From positions 17,499 to 81,498 of the forward strand of contig NZ_AZUC01000044.1 in the NCBI RefSeq assembly GCF_000586555.1: DNA of 64,000 nt. The letters are read 5' to 3'. Shown in pieces: positions 53,071-62,293 of this stretch (position 1 is its first letter; the number at the start of each line of letters is the position of its first letter). A model generated the notes under the pieces. That model ran no database searches. It worked only from the letters and a program-made list of their open reading frames with translations, and was not told the origin of the DNA. This DNA is from Sporosarcina sp. D27. GTDB lineage: Bacteria > Bacillota > Bacilli > Bacillales_A > Planococcaceae. A program made the translations under genes and the position numbers.

Positions 53071-53088
53071 CGCATACTGCATGAAGTC

Positions 53089-53197
53089 AGCTCTCATCTC
53101 GAGATGCATATGCATCTCCTGGATTTAGCACCACGGCCATTTGGCTGGTTGCTGAGACATCGTAGGGCCAGTCCCTCCGTCTCTCTTGATAAGAATT
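53089..53197 (-). promoter_or_regulatory. SAM-I (S-box) riboswitch
   Basis: On the minus strand the S-box core is clear: CTTATCAAGAGAG, GGAGGGACTGGCCC, a GATGTCTCAGCAACC region and GTGGTGCTAAATCC, then a GATGCATATGCATC stem. SAM binding should stabilise P1 and let the terminator at 53032-53070 form. Confidence 0.95.
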
Positions 53198-53491
53198 GTT
53201 TATTGAATTATTAAAAAGTGATTGTTCAGATAATATCACATCTGCTTATTGAACGCAATAGGACCAGATGATTTATTTCTCTGGGGAATTTGATATACTT
53301 ACATATAGTTTGAAATTTGTTCAGTGGGCATCTATAAAGGGTGGGATTTTTTTGCTATGACGTGTTATTGGAGGAGCTGTTGGCCCAAAAGTATTTAGCT
53401 AATGGTCAACTGAACGAGTTATAAGGAAGACGAGAAAGGGTAAGTACCGTTATAAGTGGTCTACATAACCTATTGGAAGAGGCGAATTAGT
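53198..53491. other. intergenic region upstream of pncB
   Basis: AT-rich stretch containing the divergent promoters. No gene or recognisable NAD-linked operator was identified with confidence. Confidence 0.35.
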
Positions 53492-54961
53492 GTGAGCTCA
53501 AACTATACAGATGATAGCTTTGCATTACATACAGATTTATATCAAATTAATATGATGGAAACGTACTGGGCTGAAGGAATCCATAACAAAAAGGCAATAT
53601 TTGAGCTGTATTTCAGAAAATTGCCGTTTGGAAACGGTTATGCGATTTTTGCGGGACTAGAGCGCATACTGAATTACTTACGAGAACTGAATTTCACGGA
53701 TAGTGATATCGCATATTTAAAAAACGAATTGCATTATAAAGAAGACTTTCTCGACTATTTAAAGGACGTCCGTTTTACGGGGAACCTCTATTCCATGAAA
53801 GAAGGAGAAACCGTATTTGGAAACGAACCAATTCTGCGAGTTGAAACAACCTTAGCGGAGGCGCAGCTTATTGAGACAGCACTCTTGAATATCGTCAATT
53901 ACCAGACGTTAATCGCTACAAAGGCAAGTCGTATAAAGCAAGTCGTGAAAGATGAAGTGGTGATGGAGTTCGGAAGCCGTCGTGCACACGAAATGGATGC
54001 GGCTGTTTGGGGAGCTCGTGCTGCAGTAATTGGTGGAGTAGAAGCAACCAGTAATGTGCGCGCTGGCAAGTTATTCGGCATCGAGGCGAGCGGCACGCAT
54101 GCCCATTCCCTCGTGCAAGCTTACAAAAGTGAATACAAAGCGTTCCACTCATACGCAAAACGTCATCGCGACTGTGTCTTTCTTGTAGATACGTATAACA
54201 CGTTGAAAATTGGCGTACCGACTGCTATTAAAGTGGCGAAAGAACTCGGAGATACCATTAACTTTATAGGCATTCGTCTAGACAGTGGTGACATCGCGTT
54301 TTTATCAAAAGAAGCGCGACGTATGTTGGATGCGGCTGGATTTAAGGATGCGAAAATCGTTGTGTCGAATGATTTGGACGAATACACGATTCTCAACTTG
54401 AAAGCTCAAGGGGCTCAAGTGGATATTTGGGGAATTGGAACAAAACTGATTACCGCGTATGACCAACCAGCGCTAGGTGCTGTCTACAAACTTGTTGCGA
54501 TTGAAGGTGGAAATGGTGAAATGGTGGATACCATCAAGATATCATCCAATGCCGAGAAAGTGACAACACCTGGACGTAAGAAGTTATATCGGATTATTGA
54601 TAAAGAAAATGGAAAAGCTGAAGGAGATTACATCACGCTGTATGATGAGGATCCGAATGCAGAAAAGCGTATTAAAATGTTCCACCCCGTTCATACATTC
54701 ATCTCTAAGTTTGTAACGAATTTTGAAGCCAGAGACCTTCATGAGAAAGTCATCGAAAATGGACAAGTGATCTATGAAGTACCTGCAACTCAAGAAATTC
54801 AACAATTTGCCAAAGACAACTTGAATTTGTTATGGGATGAATACAAAAGATCCCTGAATCCGGAAGAGTATCCCGTCGATTTAAGTCAGAAATGTTGGGA
54901 TAATAAAATGAGGAATATTCAAGAAGTTCAGGAGATGGTAAGCGACTTCATAAACGAATAG
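53492..54961 (+). CDS. pncB: nicotinate phosphoribosyltransferase
   Basis: 489 residues. ALHTDLYQINMMETY, FGSRRAHEMDAAVWGARAA, SGTHAHS (with the phosphorylatable-type His) and GIRLDSGDIAFLSKEAR mark the enzyme, which makes nicotinate mononucleotide from nicotinate and PRPP in NAD salvage. The GTG at 53492 follows GGAAGAGG. In-frame upstream codons lack a site. nadE follows after 12 bases, so the two catalyse the first and last steps of the Preiss-Handler route in one operon. Confidence 0.95.
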   Translation: MSSNYTDDSFALHTDLYQINMMETYWAEGIHNKKAIFELYFRKLPFGNGYAIFAGLERILNYLRELNFTDSDIAYLKNELHYKEDFLDYLKDVRFTGNLYSMKEGETVFGNEPILRVETTLAEAQLIETALLNIVNYQTLIATKASRIKQVVKDEVVMEFGSRRAHEMDAAVWGARAAVIGGVEATSNVRAGKLFGIEASGTHAHSLVQAYKSEYKAFHSYAKRHRDCVFLVDTYNTLKIGVPTAIKVAKELGDTINFIGIRLDSGDIAFLSKEARRMLDAAGFKDAKIVVSNDLDEYTILNLKAQGAQVDIWGIGTKLITAYDQPALGAVYKLVAIEGGNGEMVDTIKISSNAEKVTTPGRKKLYRIIDKENGKAEGDYITLYDEDPNAEKRIKMFHPVHTFISKFVTNFEARDLHEKVIENGQVIYEVPATQEIQQFAKDNLNLLWDEYKRSLNPEEYPVDLSQKCWDNKMRNIQEVQEMVSDFINE

Positions 54962-54973
54962 GAGTGATCAGGT

Positions 54974-55801
54974 ATGAATAACCTACAACAGCAAATTATT
55001 CAAGAATTACGTGTGTTACCAGAAATCGATCCTCAAAAAGAAGTACGGGTCTCAGTGGATTTCCTAAAGTCGTATTTGAAGAAAAACACGTTTTTAGAAG
55101 GCTACGTACTTGGGATTTCCGGAGGTCAAGACTCGACTCTAGCTGGAAAGCTCGCACAGGTTGCAGTAGATGAATTGAATTCAGAAGTTGGTACGGATCG
55201 CTATAAGTTCGTTGCAGTCCGGTTGCCATACGGCACGCAATTTGACGAAGATGATTGTCAGGATGCATTGCGCTTCATCAAACCTACTAGTACGTATACC
55301 GTGAATATTAAAGAAGCAGTCGATGCTAGCCGAACCGCACTTGACGCGGCAGGGATTTCCTTGTCTGATTTTGAAAAAGGCAATGAAAAAGCTAGAGAAC
55401 GCATGAAAGTCCAGTTTTCAGTGGCTGCGTTCCATCATTGTGTAGTGATCGGTACTGACCATGCTGCAGAAGCCATAACGGGATTCTTTACAAAGTTTGG
55501 CGATGGTGCAGCGGACGTGACGCCGTTAGCCCGTTTGAACAAACGACAGGGAAAGGAAATGCTCCGATTCCTTGGGTGCCCGGAGCATTTGTATAACAAA
55601 GTTCCGACTGCTGATTTAGAGGAAGACAAACCGGCATTGCCTGATGAAGTCGCACTTGGTGTTACCTATACACAAATTGATGACTATCTAGAAGGAAAAC
55701 CGGTACCGGACGATGCACGCCAAACAATTGAACGTCACTACCTTCGCTCCGCACACAAGCGGCATCTTCCAATTACGGTGTTTGATGATTTTTGGAAATA
55801 G
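54974..55801 (+). CDS. nadE: ammonia-dependent NAD synthetase
   Basis: 275 residues, the short form without a glutaminase domain, as in B. subtilis. The ATP-PPi loop is SGGQDS (49-54). [22 protein letters not shown] and [14 protein letters not shown] are conserved. It amidates nicotinate adenine dinucleotide with free ammonia to give NAD. GGAGTGATC precedes the ATG. It ends the pncB-nadE operon. Confidence 0.96.
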   Translation: MNNLQQQIIQELRVLPEIDPQKEVRVSVDFLKSYLKKNTFLEGYVLGISGGQDSTLAGKLAQVAVDELNSEVGTDRYKFVAVRLPYGTQFDEDDCQDALRFIKPTSTYTVNIKEAVDASRTALDAAGISLSDFEKGNEKARERMKVQFSVAAFHHCVVIGTDHAAEAITGFFTKFGDGAADVTPLARLNKRQGKEMLRFLGCPEHLYNKVPTADLEEDKPALPDEVALGVTYTQIDDYLEGKPVPDDARQTIERHYLRSAHKRHLPITVFDDFWK

Positions 55802-55808
55802 GAAGTGT

Positions 55809-55839
55809 AAAACCTCTCTGTTATGGAGAGGTTTTTTTA
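55809..55839 (+). terminator. rho-independent terminator
   Basis: AAAACCTCTC/GAGAGGTTTTTTT hairpin after nadE. Confidence 0.92.
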
Positions 55840-55949
55840 TTACCGGTTAATTCTGTTTGTTTTGTAAATTAGTTTGTAGGACCGCAGAAATTCCGGTATG
55901 ATGGAAACAACTGTAGAGTCATCCAGTATATGAGCAAGGGGGAAATGGA

Positions 55950-56900
55950 TTGTTACATAAAGAGAAAATTGATGCGATCCTAGCAAACATCGAACGAACA
56001 ATTGTGGGGAAACGTGTAATAAGCGAGCTCAGTTTAACAGCATTATTGGCAGGAGGACATGTCCTTCTAGAAGACGTACCAGGTGTCGGTAAGACTGTGA
56101 TGGTAAAATCTTTGGCTGCGTCAATTGGAGCTGAATTCAAAAGAATCCAGTTCACACCTGATTTGTTGCCATCTGATGTTCTCGGTGTTTCAATTTACAA
56201 TCCACAGCAGATGGAGTTTGAATTCAGGCCAGGGCCGATTGTAGGTAATATCATTTTGGCGGATGAAATCAACAGGACTTCGCCTAAAACACAAGCAGCA
56301 CTATTGGAAGGAATGGAAGAATCCTCAATCACAATAGATGGGAAAACGTTGCAACTTCCTCAACCGTTTTTCGTAATGGCAACGCAAAACCCAATCGAAT
56401 ATGAAGGGACCTATCCTCTTCCAGAAGCTCAAATGGACCGTTTTTTATTTAAGTTGAAAATGGGATACCCCACAAGAGACGAGGAAATTGAAGTGCTGTC
56501 ACGCTCGGAATCTCAAATGACAGCCGAACTCTCAACTCCTGTAATTACACTGGATGACTTGCTTGAACTTCAAGTGTCGGCGACAAAAGTCATAGTAGAT
56601 GCAACGGTAAAGTCGTACATAGTGGACTGTGCAACCGCTACACGTGATCATCCAACGGTGTACCTAGGGGTTAGTCCGCGTGGATCACTTGGTCTCATGA
56701 AGGCATGTCAAGCTTATGCACTTATTAACGGGCGTAATTATGTAACCCCAGACGACGTCCAATATTTGCTTCCTCATGCATTTAGCCATCGAATTATTTT
56801 GCACCCGGATGCAGAATATAGCGGTCATTCCATCGATAATGTGCTGGTTGACGTAATCGCTAAAGTCCGAGTGCCTATCATGAGGACGAACACTCTATGA
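55950..56900 (+). CDS. MoxR-family AAA+ ATPase
   Basis: 316 residues. Walker A is EDVPGVGKT (about residues 42-50), Walker B is IILADEINR, sensor 1 is MATQNPIE, and the arginine/sensor 2 region is VSPRGSL. MoxR ATPases act as chaperones for neighbouring DUF58/VWA and transglutaminase proteins. The TTG start lies six bases after AAGGGGGA. It overlaps the DUF58 gene by four bases, and the order moxR-DUF58-tgpA-guaA matches B. subtilis yeaC-yeaD-yebA-guaA. Confidence 0.95.
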   Translation: MLHKEKIDAILANIERTIVGKRVISELSLTALLAGGHVLLEDVPGVGKTVMVKSLAASIGAEFKRIQFTPDLLPSDVLGVSIYNPQQMEFEFRPGPIVGNIILADEINRTSPKTQAALLEGMEESSITIDGKTLQLPQPFFVMATQNPIEYEGTYPLPEAQMDRFLFKLKMGYPTRDEEIEVLSRSESQMTAELSTPVITLDDLLELQVSATKVIVDATVKSYIVDCATATRDHPTVYLGVSPRGSLGLMKACQAYALINGRNYVTPDDVQYLLPHAFSHRIILHPDAEYSGHSIDNVLVDVIAKVRVPIMRTNTL

Positions 56901-58102
56901 AACGAAAACGTGCAACACTAATCATTCAAACGCTTTTTGTTTTGATCATTATAGGTGGGGCATATTCGTTTGCAATGTTTCAAGGCGGTATGCCTAGCTG
57001 GACAATCTTTTACTTTATCTTGCCATTTTCTTTGTATGCGCTGTCAATCGTGCTGTATCCCTTAAAGACGTTAACGGTGACGCGTACTATTCAACAGCCG
57101 TTACTTGGGATTGGTGAATCGACGAAAGTGACGATTCGAGTGAAACGAACTAATCGATTTCCGTTGTTGTATCTTTCTGTCAAAGAGCAAAAGTGTGGTA
57201 CGTTTGCCGCCATCACACAAGGGGAGCCTTCCCGGTTGTTTATATTGGGATTTCGAAAAGAGGTTGTCCTTCAGTACGAATTGAAAGGTAAACAAAGAGG
57301 AGAGCATGACTTTCCCCCTGTACAAATAGGTATAACAGACTTTTTTGGGTGGATAAAAAAACAGGACATCATCGACGTCGAAGGAGAGTCTACACTTCTC
57401 ATTTTTCCTGAGACGAAGTCAATACACTACGTACCAATTGGTTCTTATCATGATAGGGGGACGACTAGATCACCATTTTCATTGATAAAAGAAACCACGG
57501 TTGCTACAAGCGTCAGGGATTATCAACCAGGAGATCGGATGTCCTGGATTCACTGGAAATCATTTGCTCGGACACAGAACTTGATGACGAAAGAATTTGA
57601 GAACAAACGAGGGGAACACGTGACGTTGTTGCTCGATGCCAGATCCTCTCTAGCATTTGAAGAACAAATTCAATTCACTGCCTCTATTTTAAAAGAAGCA
57701 GCTACACGAAAAGCGGATTTGACGTTTTTAACGACAGATGCTGAGAATTCTGCGATTGGCACAATTTCAGGAGAAGGGCAGCTTCGGAAAGCGCTCACGC
57801 AACTTGCTCGCCTTCAGCCGATAGAAGAGACGATGGCAAAACCACCGAATTATACAGTAGCCTTACAAGGTGCTGGTGCGATTGTAATTATTTCAGGAAA
57901 TCCAGATCCAGTTTTCTTGCGTCCTGTTCTTAGTGCTTCACGTGCGCAACCGGTATTTTGCTTTGTTGTGAGAAACGGAGCAGCCCCAATACCGGATTTA
58001 GTTGAGCAGAACGTGAAGGCAGCAAGAGCGCTCGGTGTGACCGTTCAAATGCTAACTGATCAACAATTTGAACGATCGTTTCAGGAGGTGGCTAAATCGT
58101 GA
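56897..58102 (+). CDS. DUF58 membrane protein
   Basis: 401 residues. Two membrane helices at the N terminus (about 8-28 and 34-54), a beta-rich region, then the DUF58 motif VRDYQPGDRMSWIHWKSFART with a von-Willebrand-like fold (VTLLLDARSS). It is predicted to work with the MoxR ATPase, possibly in assembling membrane or envelope complexes. The family function is not established. Overlaps both neighbours by four bases. Confidence 0.92.
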   Translation: MKRKRATLIIQTLFVLIIIGGAYSFAMFQGGMPSWTIFYFILPFSLYALSIVLYPLKTLTVTRTIQQPLLGIGESTKVTIRVKRTNRFPLLYLSVKEQKCGTFAAITQGEPSRLFILGFRKEVVLQYELKGKQRGEHDFPPVQIGITDFFGWIKKQDIIDVEGESTLLIFPETKSIHYVPIGSYHDRGTTRSPFSLIKETTVATSVRDYQPGDRMSWIHWKSFARTQNLMTKEFENKRGEHVTLLLDARSSLAFEEQIQFTASILKEAATRKADLTFLTTDAENSAIGTISGEGQLRKALTQLARLQPIEETMAKPPNYTVALQGAGAIVIISGNPDPVFLRPVLSASRAQPVFCFVVRNGAAPIPDLVEQNVKAARALGVTVQMLTDQQFERSFQEVAKS

Positions 58103-60279
58103 AAGATGTTCGCATCGATAAGTGGCTCTTGGTTTTGCTGTATACTCTTGCTTTCTTCATGACCATTGAGTGGCTCAAGCCGGTTGAAGAACTTACAGAC
58201 ACTGGACACATTAGCCTTTTTTATGGATTTGTGGGATTAGCCTTGTTATTTGGACTGTTACGTGTTCCGGGATGGATTGGTGTTCCCATTAAGGCAATCT
58301 ACATAACTCTATCTCTACAATACGTATTTCTTGAAAAAGAATGGCTATCGGCAGAAGCACTGAAAATGACAGTGCTCGATGTGCAACAAAATTTTGCGTT
58401 TATTTGGTCTGGTGAGTGGATGAGTATCTCGTATATGTTTCGAACGGGATTATTTTTCATCTTACTTTGGATGCTTTGTTACTTAATACGATATTGGATC
58501 GAATATCGCAAGTCCGTTCTACTGTTTTTCGGAATGACAGTGATTTTCCTCTCTGTGGTGGATACATTTACATCGTTTGACGCCTCATTTGCAATTTTAC
58601 GGGTAATGATAATCGGGTTGTTACTGCTTGGCTTACTGTTTCCGCTACGATTATCCGCGAAAACGAAAACACAGTTACCAATCTCAAGTTATTTTAAAGT
58701 AAGTGCTCCACTAGTGGGGTTATTACTATTCGTTGCAATTGTCGCGATTCTCGTACCCATTAAAGAACCTGTATGGCCAGACCCAGTTCCATTTATCCGA
58801 TCTGCTGCCGGTTTAGGCGAAAGTGGAAATGGAGAAGGGGTTTCAAAAGTGGGGTACGATCCAGATGATACTCAATTGGGAGGGCCATTTGAGCAAGACG
58901 ATTCGCTTGTTTTTGAAGCATATGTGGATTCGCGTCAATATTGGAAAATGGAAACGAAGAATACGTATACATCCAAAGGGTGGATTCAGTCTTCATCGGA
59001 GGAGAATTCGCTGTTGCAAGGAAGATATTCAGAGCAAATTGGCGGACAAGTTTTAGTTCCACCTAGGCAGCGTTCTGATATGGAAATGTACGAACCTCTG
59101 CCAATCTTGCCGTATCCATATGGTTTCGAATCCCTGCAGACTACTGAAGGAATTATATATCATCAGGAATGGGATACAGGAAAGTTGATATTAAATTATG
59201 ATGAGCCGTTAGACATGACGTATCGAACGGAATTTGTACCGCCCGAATACAGTTTGAAAGAACTCCGTGCAACAGACATGGCTTCGCTCGATTCCATGAA
59301 ATTTGAAATGGAAGAGTATTTGAGTTTGCCGAAAGAAGTCCCATCACGGGTCAAAGAGTTGGCTCAGGAATTGACAGTGAATCACTCAAATGTTTACCAG
59401 AAAGCGCAAGCCATTGAAAGGTATTTCGGCAGAAGCGGCTTTGTTTACTCAAGAGACAAGGTTGCTGTTCCTGAAGAGGATGAAGATTATGTCGACCAAT
59501 TCTTATTTGAAACGAAGCGAGGCTATTGTGACAACTTTAGTTCCTCCATGGTCGTCATGCTTCGATCTGTTGGAATCCCAGCAAGATGGGTGAAAGGATT
59601 TGCCCCTGGTGAGTTGAAGCGGGATGATAACCATGAGAAGTATTACACAGTCACTAACAACCAAGCTCATTCTTGGGTAGAGGCCTACATGCCCGGTATT
59701 GGTTGGATGCCATTTGAACCGACAATTGGATTTAATGGCGTATCGAATGTCAACTTCGATATTGAAGTTGCAGAAGATGATTTGAAAGAACAAGAACAAA
59801 TTAAGCGTCCTGAAAACAAAAAGAAACAAGAACAAGAAAAACAAGCTGCTAAACGTAAAAATACCCAGGAACCTTGGTTGCTTCAAATTTTTCCAGAATG
59901 GCTGCGTTCTTGGACGGTAGTTAGTGTCATTATTGGGGTTGCTATCGTCTTGTTTGGTATAGGATCATATGCAACACGTAAAAAGTGGTTGCCACGTCTA
60001 GCTGTACACAGAAGTCGTAGCAAAGCGGAAGGCTGGGAAACATTTGCCGTTCAATATGAGCAACTATTGAAGCATTTGAATCGGGTCGGTATTAAGAAAC
60101 CAGCTGGCATGACGTTATCATTCTACGCAAAAGAAGTGGATCGAATGCGTGGCGATGACAAAATGAGTACGTTGACAGTGGCTTATGAGAAAGGTTTGTA
60201 CGGGCAAAGAGAAACGAATCAAAATTGGACGGAATTACGTAAAATGTGGGAAGATTTAATCATTGAGACAACTGGTTGA
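58099..60279 (+). CDS. membrane-bound transglutaminase-like protein (TgpA family)
   Basis: 726 residues: about six membrane helices to residue 225, an outer DUF3488/transglutaminase domain with Cys477 in GYCDNFSSSMVVMLRSVGIPARWV and His524 in NQAHSWVEAYMPG, then FEPT, a Lys/Gln-rich linker, one membrane helix near residue 610 and a cytoplasmic DUF4129-like tail. The Cys-His pair is intact, so it may hydrolyse or cross-link amide substrates outside the cell. Third gene of the moxR cluster. Confidence 0.93.
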   Translation: MKDVRIDKWLLVLLYTLAFFMTIEWLKPVEELTDTGHISLFYGFVGLALLFGLLRVPGWIGVPIKAIYITLSLQYVFLEKEWLSAEALKMTVLDVQQNFAFIWSGEWMSISYMFRTGLFFILLWMLCYLIRYWIEYRKSVLLFFGMTVIFLSVVDTFTSFDASFAILRVMIIGLLLLGLLFPLRLSAKTKTQLPISSYFKVSAPLVGLLLFVAIVAILVPIKEPVWPDPVPFIRSAAGLGESGNGEGVSKVGYDPDDTQLGGPFEQDDSLVFEAYVDSRQYWKMETKNTYTSKGWIQSSSEENSLLQGRYSEQIGGQVLVPPRQRSDMEMYEPLPILPYPYGFESLQTTEGIIYHQEWDTGKLILNYDEPLDMTYRTEFVPPEYSLKELRATDMASLDSMKFEMEEYLSLPKEVPSRVKELAQELTVNHSNVYQKAQAIERYFGRSGFVYSRDKVAVPEEDEDYVDQFLFETKRGYCDNFSSSMVVMLRSVGIPARWVKGFAPGELKRDDNHEKYYTVTNNQAHSWVEAYMPGIGWMPFEPTIGFNGVSNVNFDIEVAEDDLKEQEQIKRPENKKKQEQEKQAAKRKNTQEPWLLQIFPEWLRSWTVVSVIIGVAIVLFGIGSYATRKKWLPRLAVHRSRSKAEGWETFAVQYEQLLKHLNRVGIKKPAGMTLSFYAKEVDRMRGDDKMSTLTVAYEKGLYGQRETNQNWTELRKMWEDLIIETTG

Positions 60280-60330
60280 TTTTTTAATTGAATGGAAGTA
60301 GAATGATGCCAGGAATAGAAATACTTGAAT

Positions 60331-60403
60331 GCTCTCATATAGGTCCGATAATATGGTTCGGATGTTTCTACCAGGTCACCTCAAAAGACCTGTCTATGAT
60401 AGC
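60331..60403 (+). promoter_or_regulatory. guaA: guanine-type purine riboswitch upstream of guaA
   Basis: P1 is GCTCTCAT/ATGATAGC. Purine-aptamer junction and loop sequences ATATAGGTCCG, AATATGGTTCGGA, GTTTCTACC and CTATGA are present. The nucleotide before TATGA is C (60394), the guanine-specifying base of the family. Confidence 0.92.
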
Positions 60404-60446
60404 GAAAGCAGCTACGGATAATCCGTAGTCTGTTTTCGTTATTTCA
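60402..60446 (+). terminator. guaA riboswitch terminator
   Basis: CGAAAGCAG-CTACGGAT / ATCCGTAG-TCTGTTTTCG stem followed by TTATTTC. Its 5' arm overlaps the 3' arm of P1. Confidence 0.8.
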
Positions 60447-60466
60447 TAGATTATAGATGGAAACAG

Positions 60467-60511
60467 AAGACGCGCAGAAAGAGTTTACTTTCTAACGCGT
60501 CTTTCTCTGTT
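60467..60511 (+). terminator. second hairpin in guaA leader
   Basis: AAGACGCG/CGCGTCTT with inner GAAAG/CTTTC and a weak T-rich tail (TTCTCTGTTTT). It may be an extra stop or a stability element. Confidence 0.6.
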
Positions 60512-60551
60512 TTAAGGGTATACTTGAATAAAATAAGAAGAGGTGGATTTT

Positions 60552-62090
60552 ATGTCAGCAGCTCCATTAATGTCAGAACAAGAGAAAATCGTGGTTTTAG
60601 ATTTAGGTAGCAAGTACAACCAACTTATTACACGCGTAATACGGGATCTAGGCGTATACAGTGAGCTTTATGCGCACACAGTAACGGCGGAAGAAATTCG
60701 TAACATGCATGCAGCTGGAATTGTCTTGTCTGGTGGAAATACGAAAATGGACGCAGACATCGATCCTGAAATCTTTACATTAGGGCTTCCAGTTCTCGGT
60801 CTTGGCTCAGGACTAGAAGTCATTGCAGAGCAGTTTGGCGGCAAGACAGCTACTATGGAAGCTCATGGGGCGACATCTACACTAACTCCTGAAGGAACTT
60901 CAAAATTATTTGCTGAAATCAGCGGATCATTTGCAGCGCACATTGGTGGCACTGAAAAAATTGCAGAACTTCCTGAAGGCTTCACAGCAACAGTGAAAGA
61001 CGAGCATGGACATATTGCAGCAATCGAGAACGCGGATAAAGGATTATTCGCCGTTCAGTTCCATCCTGAAGTCGACAGCACTGAAAATGGAGAAGCGATT
61101 CTTCGTACGTTCCTTCGTTCAATCTGTAATCCGACAGGTGAATGGTCAATGGAACGCTTCATTGAAGTAGAAGTAGAAAAAATCCGTGAGCAAGTTGGCA
61201 ATCGTAATGTTCTTTGTGCACTAAGTGGCGGTGTCGACTCTTCAGTAGTTGCAACACTTATCCACCGTGCAATCGGTGACCAGTTGACATGTATTTTTGT
61301 TGATCATGGTTTGTTGCGTAAAGGTGAAGTGGAAAGTGTTGTCGATACATTCAGCACAAAGTTCAATATGAATTTCATCAAAGTAGATGCAGCTAAGCGT
61401 TTCTTGGACAAGCTTGCGGGAGTTACAGAACCTGAACAAAAACGTAAGATCATCGGTAACGAGTTCATTCGTGTATTTGATGAAGAAGCAGCGAAATTGA
61501 AAGGCATTGATTTCCTTGCGCAAGGTACGATTTATGCAGATATCATTGAAAGTGGTACAGCAACTGCTGAAGTCATCAAGTCTCACCACAACGTTGGCGG
61601 CTTACCAGAAGATATGGACTTTGAATTAATCGAGCCATTGAAGGCATTGTTCAAAGACGAAGTACGTAATGTTGGTAAAGAGCTTGGATTGCCTGAAGAC
61701 ATCTACAACCGTCAGCCGTTCCCAGGACCTGGTCTAGGTGTTCGAGTACTTGGTGAAGTGACAGAAGAGAAGTTGAACATTGTACGTGACGCGGATTATA
61801 TTCTTCGTGAAGAAATTGCTTTAGCTGGTCTTGACCGCTCTATTTGGCAGTACTTCGCAGTTCTTCCAGGCATCAAGAGTGTCGGTGTGAGAGACGGCAA
61901 GCGTTCGTATGACCACGCAATTGGTCTCCGTGCTGTTCATTCTTCAGATGGTATGAGTGCTGACTGGGCACGAATCCCTTGGGATGTTTTGGAGAAAATC
62001 AGTTCACGTATTACAGCAGAAGTTGATCACGTCAACCGTGTTGTTTATGATATTACTGCAAAACCACCAGGCACAATCGAGTGGGAATAA
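60552..62090 (+). CDS. guaA: GMP synthase with degenerate glutaminase domain
   Basis: 512 residues. The synthetase half is intact: ATP-PPi loop [45 protein letters not shown] and the C-terminal KPPGTIEWE. The N-terminal amidotransferase half is damaged. Where B. subtilis has GICYGMQ with the catalytic Cys, this reads GLGSGLE (Gly85 at the Cys site). LSGGPNSV has become [13 protein letters not shown] (His171, Glu173) remains. The enzyme should need free ammonia to aminate XMP. The ATG at 60552 follows AGAGGTGG by five bases. It is controlled by a guanine riboswitch. Confidence 0.95.
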   Translation: MSAAPLMSEQEKIVVLDLGSKYNQLITRVIRDLGVYSELYAHTVTAEEIRNMHAAGIVLSGGNTKMDADIDPEIFTLGLPVLGLGSGLEVIAEQFGGKTATMEAHGATSTLTPEGTSKLFAEISGSFAAHIGGTEKIAELPEGFTATVKDEHGHIAAIENADKGLFAVQFHPEVDSTENGEAILRTFLRSICNPTGEWSMERFIEVEVEKIREQVGNRNVLCALSGGVDSSVVATLIHRAIGDQLTCIFVDHGLLRKGEVESVVDTFSTKFNMNFIKVDAAKRFLDKLAGVTEPEQKRKIIGNEFIRVFDEEAAKLKGIDFLAQGTIYADIIESGTATAEVIKSHHNVGGLPEDMDFELIEPLKALFKDEVRNVGKELGLPEDIYNRQPFPGPGLGVRVLGEVTEEKLNIVRDADYILREEIALAGLDRSIWQYFAVLPGIKSVGVRDGKRSYDHAIGLRAVHSSDGMSADWARIPWDVLEKISSRITAEVDHVNRVVYDITAKPPGTIEWE

Positions 62091-62102
62091 AACTAAATAA
62101 CT

Positions 62103-62176
62103 GATTGTCGTATATCCTTGGGAATAAGGCCCAAAAGTCTCTACCAGAGCACCGTAAATGCTTTGACTACGATGAA
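62103..62176 (+). promoter_or_regulatory. pbuG: guanine-type purine riboswitch upstream of pbuG
   Basis: TCGTATATCCTTGGG, AATAAGGCCCAA, GTCTCTACCAGAGCACC and GACTACGA form the purine aptamer. P1 is TCGTA/TACGA. C at 62167 sits at the specificity position, so guanine or hypoxanthine is the ligand. Confidence 0.9.
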
Positions 62177-62230
62177 TGGAACACTTCTTGAGTAGGACTG
62201 ACAAGAGGGATCCCCATTTTGAAGAGTTTG

Positions 62231-62267
62231 AAAGAGCATGCAGCTTTAGTTGTCGCATGCTCTTTTT
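62231..62267 (+). terminator. pbuG riboswitch terminator
   Basis: AAAGAGCATGC/GCATGCTCTTTTT hairpin in the leader, 27 bases before pbuG. Confidence 0.9.
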
Positions 62268-62293
62268 ATATCCAAAACAGATGAGGACGGTTG

